From positions 1 to 24,329 of the forward strand of contig JAEPRB010000411.1 in NCBI GenBank assembly GCA_016758965.1: a stretch of DNA of 24,329 nt, in the 5' to 3' direction. The stretch comes from Circinella minor (Eukaryota; Mucoromycota; Mucoromycetes; Mucorales; Lichtheimiaceae). This document shows positions 9,107 through 18,128 of this stretch, in pieces. Both the position numbers and the translations under genes were made by a program. Under the pieces are notes generated by a model, which saw only the letters and a program-made list of their open reading frames with translations, ran no database searches and was not told where the DNA came from. How positions within the stretch are numbered: position 1 is the first letter of the stretch; each line of letters begins with the position of its first letter.

Positions 9107-10273
9107 TTAAGGCCACCATCTTTGGTACCATGGGCGGGTTGTTACCACATTTTTCGAGTCTTCTTCGTCAACATTCATATTGTTTGTCGAGTTTTCTTCA
9201 ACAATCCTCATTGACTGCAAATCCTCTCCAAATGTGGTACTGTTTTCCGATGGTAAAAAAAATGAATTTGCGATTTCCGTGCTGGTAGCCTTGGCTGTAT
9301 GTGGTTTTAAATAATATTTTTCAAATGTAAAAGCTTGTTGACTCCAATTTCCATGGTTCTTGACGTTTGGAATAGTAATACCATTTTCAACGGCCTTGGT
9401 GCTTGATGCTGATCATAATGAATGAGGTTTATATGTTTTTGTATTAATTCCAGCTTCTTTCATACAGGTCTTGATCCATGTAGCGACTGTTCCTGGACTC
9501 ACCGAACCAACTTTGTTGGGGTCAAAGATAAATTTAAGGAATAAAGTGTGATTGTCTGGTAAGCTTGAACGTAAATGTTTTGTTCTATCCATAAAAGAGT
9601 GTAAAATCCGTACAAGACAAAGATCTTCATCTTTAAGTATTCCAAATATTTGTGACTTTACTTGTGTTTCCTTTGCTTCTCGAAAGTGTAGTAGGACTGA
9701 TGTTACTTGATTCATTTCATATTCCAGGTGAACATCCTGATATAAAATTCTCCCTACATCTGATCGTGGGCGGCCAAAAGTGGTCATACACATCACCAAA
9801 ATGGTCTTGATCTGGAGATAGTATAAAGACATCGTGTTATGGTCTGCTGCAGGCCATTTTTTCTTGATATAATTTTTTAAAACATCTAAATCCCATGTTT
9901 GAAACTTCTCTTTTGTAGGAATAATAAATTCAGATTTTCTTTTTGCTTCAAAAAATTCTTGTATACAATCAACCTCTGCGATTAGTGTATTATTTGGATG
10001 TATTAATTTGAATACAGATGCAATGCTTGATCTTAGGCCATTCAAATATTGTGAAGAATAATTACGGTTTTCCATTAAATATTTAAAAACATTCTTTGGT
10101 TCATACTCTTCAGGATTTATTTTTGGACGTTGTTGATTACACCAGTCTACCCATTTTCTCTAACCATTATTGTAGGCATTATGTGTGTTTTTTCTATGTT
10201 TTCTTAGAATAAAGTCAAGATCTTCTTCTTCTAATTTTAGCACCTCTGTTTTCTTCCGCTTGATAGTCGCCAT
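9107..10273 (-). pseudogene. DIRS tyrosine recombinase with two stop codons
   Basis: The frame runs from ATG 10273 to TAA at 9109-9107 (388 codons) and is broken by TAG 10162-10160 and TGA 9415-9413. Recognisable parts are the N-terminal core-binding segment around the first stop (RKHRKNTHNAYNNG, stop, RKWVDWC), the first catalytic Arg in FGRPRSDVGRI, the HxxR box read as KPHSL-stop, and after it SASSTKAVENG, HGNWSQQAF and the Tyr-bearing FEKYYLKP. The second stop sits exactly where the second catalytic Arg belongs (CGA to TGA). The last 40 or so codons lie inside the internal complementary region, so the protein tail and the replication sequence overlap. Confidence 0.93.
9137..9238 (-). repeat. 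Internal complementary region of the DIRS element
   Basis: The half at 9137-9176 is the inverse of the element's left edge (8881-8920). The half at 9179-9238 matches the inverse of its right edge (13148-13207) with a few mismatches. Only AT separates the halves. In DIRS elements this region serves as the guide for joining the ends of the replication intermediate. Here it also encodes the recombinase C-terminus. Confidence 0.92.
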
Positions 10274-12841
10274 GCGATCATAGTCCACTTCTTTAGTTTG
10301 AATATGTTTGGTGTACTCAATTGTTTCATTTAGGTTATCATCGGGAACCAGAACTGTGTTGTCCAGTATGGTGTTATGAGCACTGCTTCTTGAATCTTTT
10401 GTTGTTTGATTTTGTGAATAACTGCTGGGATGAATTTCCATGGTGGAAATAAGTACATGCCTTTCTTTGTCCAAGTTTGTTGAAAGGCATCGTGGTGTTG
10501 AGCTTCTGGATCTGCATGCAGGCTCCAAAATGTTTTGAGTTGTGTATTTGTTCGGTTGGCGAATGCATCGATCGTCCTGGGACCCCATTGTCGTTGTATT
10601 TGCCTGAAAATCTTCTTGGTTAACTTTGCTTCGTACAAGGGTTGTGATATTTGTTGTTTTTGTTGGTAAATGTGACTGAGTTCGTCTGCTTGAATGTTTT
10701 GAATACCCGGGATGTGTTGATACTCCACATTGAGCTGATACTGATCGCAGAGCTCCTGTATATTGACTGCTATCTCTTGAAGGATAGATGACAAAGTGCC
10801 TCCCGATTTCGTTACGTATTTTAGTGCGGTGATATTGTCTGTATAAATTTTTATGGCTTTCCCTTGAAATTTTGGGGTGTGAAGTTGTAGTGCGAATAGA
10901 ATTGTTTTTAATTCGCGTACGTTGATAGATTGTAGTTGTTCCCGTTGAGTCCATAACCTTGCTGTCTTTACATAACTTGACGTTACTCCTCATCCTGAAT
11001 TTGAAGCGTCCACATAAATTACTATATTTGGTTTTATTGATTTTTTTCTTATTGGTAAGCCATTTTTTTGCTGGCTCCACGCCATCCACCAATGTAATTC
11101 TTGTTGGCTCTGAAGTGATAACTTGCAAGCTGCTTCCCATTGCTGATGATGGGAGTGTAAACTCTTCGCGAGATCCTGTTGTAGATACCATATGTGTAGA
11201 AGGGCTTCTCCTATTGCTGGTATTACTGAAGTCATTTTCCCTAACAAGCTGGCCATCTACCGACATGAGTGATCTTTGGACATATTCAGAGCTTGTTTCA
11301 CTTTTAATCTTAGTTTTGATAGTTTTTTGTTTAGAACCGATATCATCATCTTTGACGAATTGAACGTAAACCCAAGAAAATCTTGTTGTTGTGAAGGTGT
11401 TATTATGCTCTTTTCCTTGTTTATCACAAAACCCAGGTTTTCTAAGTGTGTTGTCACTATCGTTGTATGTGTATAAGCTTCTGTTTTTGTCTTCCCCAAA
11501 ATGCAAATATCGTCCAGATAGTATACCAATCTGATTCCTTGTTTTCTCATTGGTTCCATGGCATATCGCATTAGTTTGCTGAATATTCTGGGACTTACGC
11601 TCATTCCAAATGCCAACGTTTTGTATTGGTATACTTTGTTCTTGTGTAGAAATGTTAGAAACTTTCGAGATTCCTGGTGAATAGGTGTGACTACGTAGGC
11701 ATCCTTGAGATCCAACTTGCAAATGTAATCTTTCTCTTCCAGTATGTCGCGAAGAGCAGGGACACCTTCCATCTTGAAATGATGACATTGAATGAAACGA
11801 TTGATCATTTTGCAATCTAATATAGGGCGACGTTTGTTGGTCTCTTGTATGGTGAAAAAATTTGATAGGAACCCAGTATATTGGGTTGGTGATATTTTGA
11901 TAATTTGAGCATCTAAAATTTTTTTGACAGCTTCGTCTACTGCATATTGATCTTCTGGTTTTACGTGTATTTGTTTTAATTTCCATGGTGTTGGTTGTTG
12001 ATGAAAGTGAATCTTGAAGCCTTCTTGTACTACTGAGAGTGGCCATTGATGTATTGTGATTTTTTTCCAATTGTGGTAAAACTTTTGAATCCTTCCCCCC
12101 GGTGCGATGCCATCCGCAGGAATGATATAGTGTGAATTGGTTCCCTTGTGATCTATTATTGTTGTAGTATGTTGTTGTTGGACTGGTTGTTGTTGTGGGG
12201 TTGAGTATTGTGGTTGCGATAATTGTTTGTGTTGCTGTTCCCCCATCGGTGTGTGGTTCCCGGTCCAAAAAAAGAACCTCGTGATCCTCGTCCTCTATTC
12301 CCACGACTTCTTCCTCGTTGGAAATCTCCATTTCGCATCCTCTGTATCCATGAGATTGTTGTTGGAGTATCCTTTGTTCAAATCTTGCTTGATGGAAATG
12401 GGTGAGGAATTCCTCACTATATGCATTTTTTGTTTTACTATCTTCTTCATTGGTTTCCAAATGTTTGATGCTGATTGGAAAGTTAAGTGCTTTGTTGGCA
12501 TAAGTTCGTGCTTCTCTCTCTTGGGCTTTTGCTGTTGCAAGACCAAAGGTTGTCAGTCGTTTGGAATGTTCAATGATGTTTTCCAAAACTCTTCTCGCCT
12601 GTTGTTGTTCTGGATTTTGTTGTAATAGCTGTTGTAATTCTTCAAAGATTTCCATCGCCACTCTTGCTTGAAACCTTGTGTTTTCTGTGATTTTTTGTAT
12701 TGTGTGAATGATACTGGTGGTTTCTGTGTTGTGTTTTTTGATGTATGGTAAGATACTCTTATTGATTTTTTCTGGTACCAACCATTCGGATGATTGATAT
12801 CTTTTTGTGTCTTTTTTGAATCGTTTGAAATTTTCTTGTAA
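10160..12841 (-). other. Long open frame linking gag to the recombinase across the RT region
   Basis: A single frame is open for about 890 codons between TAA 12844-12842 and TAG 10162-10160. Its start is gag coding and its last ~40 codons are recombinase N-terminus. In between it runs out of frame through the whole RT/RNase H region, whose own frame has two stops. The overlapping part is rich in Ser, Thr, Asn, Arg and Gln and matches no domain I know. Overlap between recombinase and RT frames is known from Dictyostelium DIRS-1. Whether this stretch is translated is unknown. Confidence 0.55.
10330..12294 (-). pseudogene. DIRS reverse transcriptase/RNase H polyprotein with two stops
   Basis: The frame is open from 12294 and ends at 10330, interrupted by TAG 11259-11257 and TGA 10992-10990. 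RT motifs appear in order: GFLSNFF, KLDLKDAY, LAFGMSVSP, the catalytic YYLDDICILG, and DFLGF. After the first stop comes the SLLGKMTSVIPA linker, then RNase H (IYVDASNSG, stop, GV; INVRELK; IYTDNITALKY). The C-terminal block (TIDAFANRTN, DAFQQTW, YLFPPWKFI, LITPYWTTQFWFP) occupies the place where DIRS-1-like elements carry a methylase-like domain. The TGA replaces the usual Trp of the SGWG motif. The frame lies between gag and recombinase and overlaps the alternative open frame completely. Confidence 0.92.
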
Positions 12842-13018
12842 TTAGTGAGATGAGATACCTTCGAGTTCCTCAATGATTTCCAAAGGTATGGGGGTTTCCG
12901 AAATTCTTTCGGTCTCTCGTTCATCTTCCATTTGTTCGATGATGGATCGTACAATATTTTCCATCTCAGTATGGGTATAAACTCGTTCGTTGTTGTTATT
13001 GTCATTGTTGTTAGACAT
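12156..13018 (-). pseudogene. DIRS gag with one stop and a frame change before the RGG tail
   Basis: The start is ATG 13018, followed by an Asn-rich N-terminus (MSNNNDNNNNER). TAA at 12844-12842 interrupts it, probably a former CAA Gln codon. The helical Gag body (MEIFEELQQLLQ through RFEQRILQQQSHGYRG) follows in the same frame. A basic, Gly/Arg-rich RNA-binding tail (GRSRGNRGRGSRGSFFGPG) is found only in the -1 frame from 12338 to 12156, so a frameshift, programmed or mutational, is needed near 12340. RT begins in the third frame, overlapping this tail. Confidence 0.8.
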
Positions 13019-13040
13019 CAGCTTTAATTCCACGAATGCG

Positions 13041-13207
13041 CGGCTTTTGAAGGTATAAGGGAAAGAAAGGGAAAAAGGAAATTTTATAGTATTTATTATT
13101 TATAATTTTACAAAAAAGGAAAATAAAGCGTGGCATTTGAGGTTGTTACCACATTTGGAGAGGATTCGCAGTCAACGAGGATTGTTGAAGAAAACTCGAC
13201 AAACAAT
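13041..13207 (-). repeat. 5' inverted terminal repeat of the DIRS element
   Basis: The inner part is inverse to 8907-9014. The outer 60 bp are unique to this end and are complemented in the internal region. The gag start codon lies about 30 bp further in, so this repeat should contain the element's promoter. Confidence 0.9.
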
Positions 13208-13544
13208 TCCCTATTCTACGATGATGGATTCACTTGTTTTAGTTTCAATATGTTTGATACGTGATACATTTTATCTTATATTATTATTCTTATTATTCTT
13301 ATTATTGATATATGATTCTTAGTGGTATATCGCTATTAAATATTATTAAATGTTTCATTTTAAATTGTTTGTTTGTTATGGTATCATAGAGAAGTAACCG
13401 ATATGTTTATGTTTGACTTAGATCGGGTGTATATTAGAAGGTAGGAATATCACAGCCAGAATGGATACCACAAATAAAGTTCAAGACATATAGCTTTGAT
13501 AATAGTGCCTAGACTACGTGTAGCATATTAGTTTTTTCCTATTC
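13208..13544. other. Intergenic DNA, nothing recognised
   Basis: This is AT-rich DNA right of the DIRS element. A short TTATTATTC-type direct repeat lies near 13280-13310. No gene or element end could be supported. Confidence 0.5.
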
Positions 13545-13720
13545 ACGAAAAACCCGATCCTGTTGGTGAACAATATTCATTCCAAGTGTTAAAAATTAAT
13601 GGCTAATTGTCGAATAATTCATGTACCATAAGTGAACAATTGAATGCCCTCATGACAAATAGTGGATATCTCATTGACGAACAGTTATGTGTTAGCCCCT
13701 CGTCAACTTAAATTAAAGAA
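13545..13720 (-). repeat. Degenerate ~22-bp tandem array A3
   Basis: Seven or eight units of 21-24 bp in the A2 orientation, each starting near GAACAATT, GAATAATT or CGAAAAAC. About 135 bp (13568-13700) is close to the inverse of 3044-3180, including the word TGAATGCCCTCATGACAAATA. No transposase gene lies next to it, so it is a dispersed copy or a severed end of an element. Confidence 0.7.
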
Positions 13721-14185
13721 TAAAAAAGAGTATCATGGCTAAGCCAATATACTTCAGAACAGTATTGTATCCAACGTACAATGACTTCATAATAATGGTC
13801 ATTTAATAATATATATTTAAATACAGCATACTTCAAATATGTTTCACTGACATTTTGGTATTTTACGGTATGTTTCAATGACTCTTAATATTAAAGAAGT
13901 CCGTCTTCTTTATTGATACTATTTGACAGCTGCGTTGATATATTATTTTATCAACGGGGAGATGTATAGGATATAATGTTCACATATACCATTGTCATTA
14001 TTCATCGTCATTAACAAATCGGAAGACTATCATTGTTTCATACACACATAATGATATACCCGGCCATTGATTAGGATTTAATATAAATAGTGATACTATT
14101 TTATTTTAATAAACTTGAGTTCAATTATTGTTCTTTTGGGTCTCGTTGACTTTTTAAAGTCTCTTTATTTTTATTATATTTGATT
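13721..14185. other. Intergenic DNA, nothing recognised
   Basis: AT-rich, with only very short reading frames. No repeat partner elsewhere in the window was found. Confidence 0.5.
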
Positions 14186-14553
14186 GATATAACAGCAATT
14201 CCATTTTTTCATCTACAGAAAACAGTACCACATTAGAGGCCGGAGTGGAGTCAACTGGGATTAGTTTAGGTACGACAACAAATATATATGTTGCCAAAAT
14301 GAAGGCTGAAAATGTGATATATGCCCGACCCTGGTATAAACTATGATAATCACATAAAAAAACTATTTAATATCCCTCCCAATACACGTTGTAAAATGAA
14401 AATGAAAAAATCGAAATTACACTCGATAGCTTATTTAGAAAGATATAGAGAAGAAAGAGAGAGAATTTTTTATTATAATTACATAATCTTAAAATAAAGC
14501 GCGGCTCAGAGGGCATGTATCACATTTTCAGCCTTCGTTTCGTCAACACATGT
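14186..14553 (+). mobile_element. Fragment of a second, divergent DIRS element (3' end)
   Basis: Read forward, 14190-14345 encodes a tail like the end of the other element's recombinase: NSIFSS, ENSTT, then ARPWYKL and two stops, against NSFFLPS, ENSTT and TRPWYQRW. The segment around 14295-14328 (AAGGCTGAAAATGTGATATATG) is the inverse of 14515-14545 next to the fragment's right edge. It is therefore an internal complementary region paired with its own 3' terminal repeat, whose AATAAAGCGCGGCT matches the first element's AATAAAGCGTGGCA. Gag, RT and most of the recombinase are missing. DNA identity to the first copy is low, so it is a separate lineage. Confidence 0.85.
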
Positions 14554-14555
14554 AA

Positions 14556-14668
14556 TCTTGCCTATGAAAAAAGGCTGGCCTTGATTTCGAAAAATTTATG
14601 AAAATGTATTCTCCAGTATCTGGAAAATCTTCCTCCCTTCGGTGATAATTAACGCAAGATCCTGTAAA
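14556..14668 (-). repeat. Degenerate ~22-bp tandem array A4
   Basis: A direct copy of 8755-8876, sharing CCTATGAAAAAAGGCTGGCC, GTATCTGGAAAAT and TTAACGCAAGAT, with a few small gaps. It abuts the end of the DIRS fragment, as A2 abuts the first DIRS element. Confidence 0.75.
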
Positions 14669-15820
14669 AAAACAAAGAGCGAGTTGCAGTAAAATAGACG
14701 AAGGGCGCGCCCGTAGTCATTCCCAAAAATAAATCCAAACGTGCTCTGCCCCATGAATGTATGCAAGCTTGTTTTTTTTTGTATACGTTCGTAGATTTTA
14801 TTTTCTATAGAGGTAACATTATCTTGCTAACAGCAGTACAAACAGTCTGCGACATAACATAGAGTGAGACGTAGTTTTGGAATAGGAGTATCGAATATCC
14901 TAATACTACGTATTAGCATTTTAATGAGAAAAAGGTATCCAACTTAAGTTAGTTTGCAACCAAAAACTTTTGCCCAAGCATTAAATATGCCAGCAGCTCT
15001 TTCGTCCTTGTATACATCAGATTATTCAAAATCTAAAAGAGTAATGGTACTTGAATATTATCAATAAACGAATGGAACATCTATTAAATGACTATTTGCT
15101 TTTAATAATATTAATAACGACAAAACCATAAAAGTATCATAAAAAAGATGATGGGTAATTCTTTTAAGAATGGTAATCACATAGCATATTAAAAAACATT
15201 ATGTGCGAGTGATAATAGAAAGGAATAGGCAGAAACATAGCGGATATGATAACCAAGAAACTGAGAAAAAAACATGAGCTATCCGTCTTTCAATAGTTAG
15301 ATCGATTGTTCTCGTTTCGTCAAATTTCGTTTGTCCACTCGAATATATCCTTTCCCCCAGACCAGAAACGTCGTCAAGGTTTAGGAACTCGTATTGGTTC
15401 ACAGCTTGGAATTGTAGTAGATAACCTAAAAGAAAGACTCAACATACATTAATTGCAAATACGGCCTATATATCGAAAAGTAAGCCGAAGTGCGGTTCTT
15501 AGACTGTATAGCATGAAACAATTAGAATGTTCCGAAATAAAAAGTTTTCGGTATCTATATCAGAGATATATTGTATATCTCTGATAAATTCCATTGTTGT
15601 CACAGCAAAATATCAATATAAAGTTTACATCTAAATTTAATTACGGATTGCTGAATCAAAACAAATATTATTATTTGTACTTTTTAAAATATATATTTAT
15701 ATGTATATGAAATGCCTGAAAAAACCCCAAAGAAGATATGTGTGTTGAGATAATACAAAAAGAAAGAAAGGAGAGCGATGCAAAGGAAGAAGAAAAAGGT
15801 GACGACAGATAAAAAACGAC
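14669..15820. other. Gene-poor spacer and PWP1 3' region
   Basis: No convincing gene. Near 14960-14975 a word CCAAAAACTTTTGCCC resembles the Tc1 terminal repeat but has no partner. The reverse frame at 15402-15199 has no recognisable domain. The last ~120 bp before 15821 should hold the PWP1 3' untranslated region. Confidence 0.45.
15558..15586. repeat. Perfect 13-bp hairpin with 3-nt loop
   Basis: TATCAGAGATATA, then TTG, then its exact inverse. It is downstream of the PWP1 stop and AT-rich, so it may be chance or a transcript-end structure. Confidence 0.5.
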
Positions 15821-17647
15821 TTATTGACCATAAACTTGGCGAACACCAGCATTTGAAGACATATCCCAGACATGTACTTTACCATTTGAACCAGAAATGG
15901 CAAGTTCTAATGGAGTATCTGGACAAAATTTAGCGCTAAAGATATGTCCCTATTATATAAAACATAATACATAATTAGTTTATTTGTTTTATCTGGCAAA
16001 GAAAAAGCCCCTTTTTGCTTTGAAAATAAGCATGCATCACAAATAAGTATATTGTCATGTGATAAACGTACCAATTCAAAGTTTCTGCTGGTGACCATAG
16101 ATGGTTTGTTGTTGGTGGTGTTCCAAATCTTGACTTGCTTGTCCGTACTACCGGTGGCAATACATCCTGGAATTCTTGGGTTTACATCCAAAGCACTCAC
16201 TGCACCATCATGAGCTTGTAAGGTGAATAATGGCTTACCACCTGCTGAACCATTAGCTTGACGAACATCAAAGTATTGAATAATGCCATCCTCAGTAGCG
16301 GCATAAAAGTTAGTTGGGTTGTGAGGATCCCATACTAAGGATTCAACGTCGCTTTGCAATTTCCATGTGGTTGTTTTTTCAGGTGCTCGAGCATCCAACA
16401 CATTAATTGTCTTATCGTATGAACCTGTGATGAAGGCTGTTGCTTCGACAGGATTCCATGCTACAGATTGTACCTTATCCTTGTGATGATTATAAGATTG
16501 AACACATGTCGAATTGGTAAGATCCCACAATTTAACAGTTGTATCGGACGATGATGATAATAAAAAGTTTCTAATCAATTATAACACCCCCCCAAAAAAA
16601 AGCCATATTTGTCAATTAGGTTAACAAGGTTTTAACAATGAAAAAAAAAACACCAAGATTTTTTTTACCTGTGTTGCTTGTTCCATGACATATCCATCAC
16701 GGCATCAACATGATATTTGTCGTTTGCCTTTTTCGAACGCTTCTTATTCTTTGTACCAGGTTGTTGACCAAGGATTGTTTGGGGAATCATAGCATCCACA
16801 ACGTCCAAATTCCAAATTTCAATATCAGGTTCAAAGGTACCAATAGCTACATAATTTCCATGTCCTTCTTGACCAGCCTTTTCACCACAGTGAAAATCAA
16901 GCCATTCAATACACAAGGGAAATGAGGGTAACATGATATCGTGATGAACGTAAAGGTTTTCTGCAGATCGTTCGTACAAATAGACTTCCAATTGTGATAC
17001 GTCATCTTCTGTTTTGGCAGCAAGTAAAAGATTATCGGTAGGCAAAACTTCCAATTCTTCCTTTTCTTCAGCTTCTTCTTCTTCATTGTTTTTCAATGTA
17101 ATGTATGGATCTTCTTCTGGATTGGCATGGTAGGCCAAATCTTTACGATTCATGAATGACTGAGCGCCTATGTGCAAAAAGTTATTTTTTAGAATCTTAT
17201 TTGAATACTAATTTTCCCGTCTCTCTTCTTTCCCCTCTTCCCCTTAGCATCCACATATAAATATCTATATATCCACCTTGAGCCTGGTCCTCTTCATCAT
17301 CTTGATCATCCGCATTCATTTCCATATCATCCTTAATATTATTATCGCGTCTAGATATCACAAGAATTATTTTTATTTGTTTAGTTTTCATCCTATTTGT
17401 CAGATAAAAGTGTACATATTGTTCTCTTCCTTTTATATATTTATATAGTTACTTACTCTTCAGATTCGCTGTCGCTGTCAAGATCCATCCCAGCTTGTTC
17501 TTGAGCGGCATTCAGATCAAATTGAGCATCACCTAAACGATCTTTGGCAATCTGAGTGATCCGTTCATATTCCTTTTCGTCGAAATTAAATTTCTCGGGG
17601 TTTTGAGCAGCAGCTCCTTGGCGGATCCATTGAATGGCCGAGATCAT
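15821..17647 (-). CDS. PWP1: Periodic tryptophan protein 1 (WD40, ribosome biogenesis)
   Basis: Five exons (17647-17457, 17350-17277, 17167-16669, 16570-16072, 15949-15821) join in frame across four GT-AG introns of 106, 109, 98 and 122 nt, giving 463 residues. The N-terminus MISAIQWIRQGAA is the conserved PWP1 start. An acidic stretch follows (residues ~55-90), then FEPDIEIWNLDVVD, and WD repeats including SDTTVKLWDLT, SYDKTINVLDAR, STDKQVKIWN and SGSNGKVHVWDMS near the C-terminus. Yeast Pwp1 is a nucleolar chaperone-type factor in 25S rRNA/60S subunit processing. The protein is somewhat shorter than yeast or human PWP1. The gene is divergent from the sugar transporter. Intron 2 uses a GTGGAT donor, weaker than the other sites. 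Confidence 0.93.
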
Positions 17648-18128
17648 GGTTATGCTGAAGGAAAAAAAAATAAAGTCCCAAAAAAAAAATGCAAAGAAAA
17701 AAAAGTTTTAAGTCGATGGACAAGACGAGAAGTCCGCTATCCAAAAATGGAAATCGTTGCTTGGTTCCCGAGAGGATGGCATCGTAACAATGCAGCTCCA
17801 CTAGTTGCTTGATAAACGAGAATGTATTCTATAACGCAGGAATAAATCAAGCTTTTAAAAAGAAATCTCTATAAGATACAACAAATAAATTTTAGTTGCA
17901 AGTATATACGACAAAAGATACTTATATTAGCTGGAAAAGGGACCAACACACACAAAACAAGGATTTTTATTTAATTTGCAACAGACCCCAAAGTTCTCAC
18001 TAATTTTTGCAGCGCTTTTTTCTTTATTTTTCTTCTTTACTACTCCTTTACTTTCTTTTTTTTTTTTTTACTTTTCTTTTTTTTTTGAGAAAGATTCATT
18101 CTATAGTTTCACAATAAGCTTTTTTCAC
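17648..18128. promoter_or_regulatory. Shared intergenic region of PWP1 and the transporter
   Basis: The start codons of the two divergent genes are 480 bp apart. The transporter side has long T-rich tracts (about 18000-18090) immediately before its ATG, typical of a pyrimidine-rich core promoter or leader. No clear TATA box was found for either gene. Confidence 0.5.

Larger units (their letters stand above)
8881..13207 (-). mobile_element. DIRS-type tyrosine-recombinase retrotransposon, near complete
   Basis: The 4.3-kb element reads on the reverse strand as: 5' inverted terminal repeat, gag, RT/RNase H and methylase-like region, tyrosine recombinase, internal complementary region, 3' inverted terminal repeat. 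About 110 bp at 13046-13158 is the inverse of 8907-9014. The outer edge of each terminal repeat is unique, and both edges are found complemented and joined at 9137-9238: one half matches 8881-8920, the other 13148-13207. That layout is diagnostic of DIRS elements, which replicate through a circular intermediate and insert by recombinase without target duplication. Every protein frame has at least one stop, so this copy is not autonomous. Confidence 0.95.

Noticed and set aside
10959..11363. Forward frames across the DIRS RT region
   Set aside because: Antisense to clear RT/RNase H motifs; hydrophobic composition is typical of a complement frame.
15199..15402. 67-codon reverse frame
   Set aside because: No domain, no conserved-looking start, no splice extension that improves it.
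17976..18128. N-terminal extension of the transporter from an upstream in-frame ATG
   Set aside because: It is encoded by T-rich leader giving poly-Phe; the ATG at 18129 starts the polar N-terminus normal for the family.
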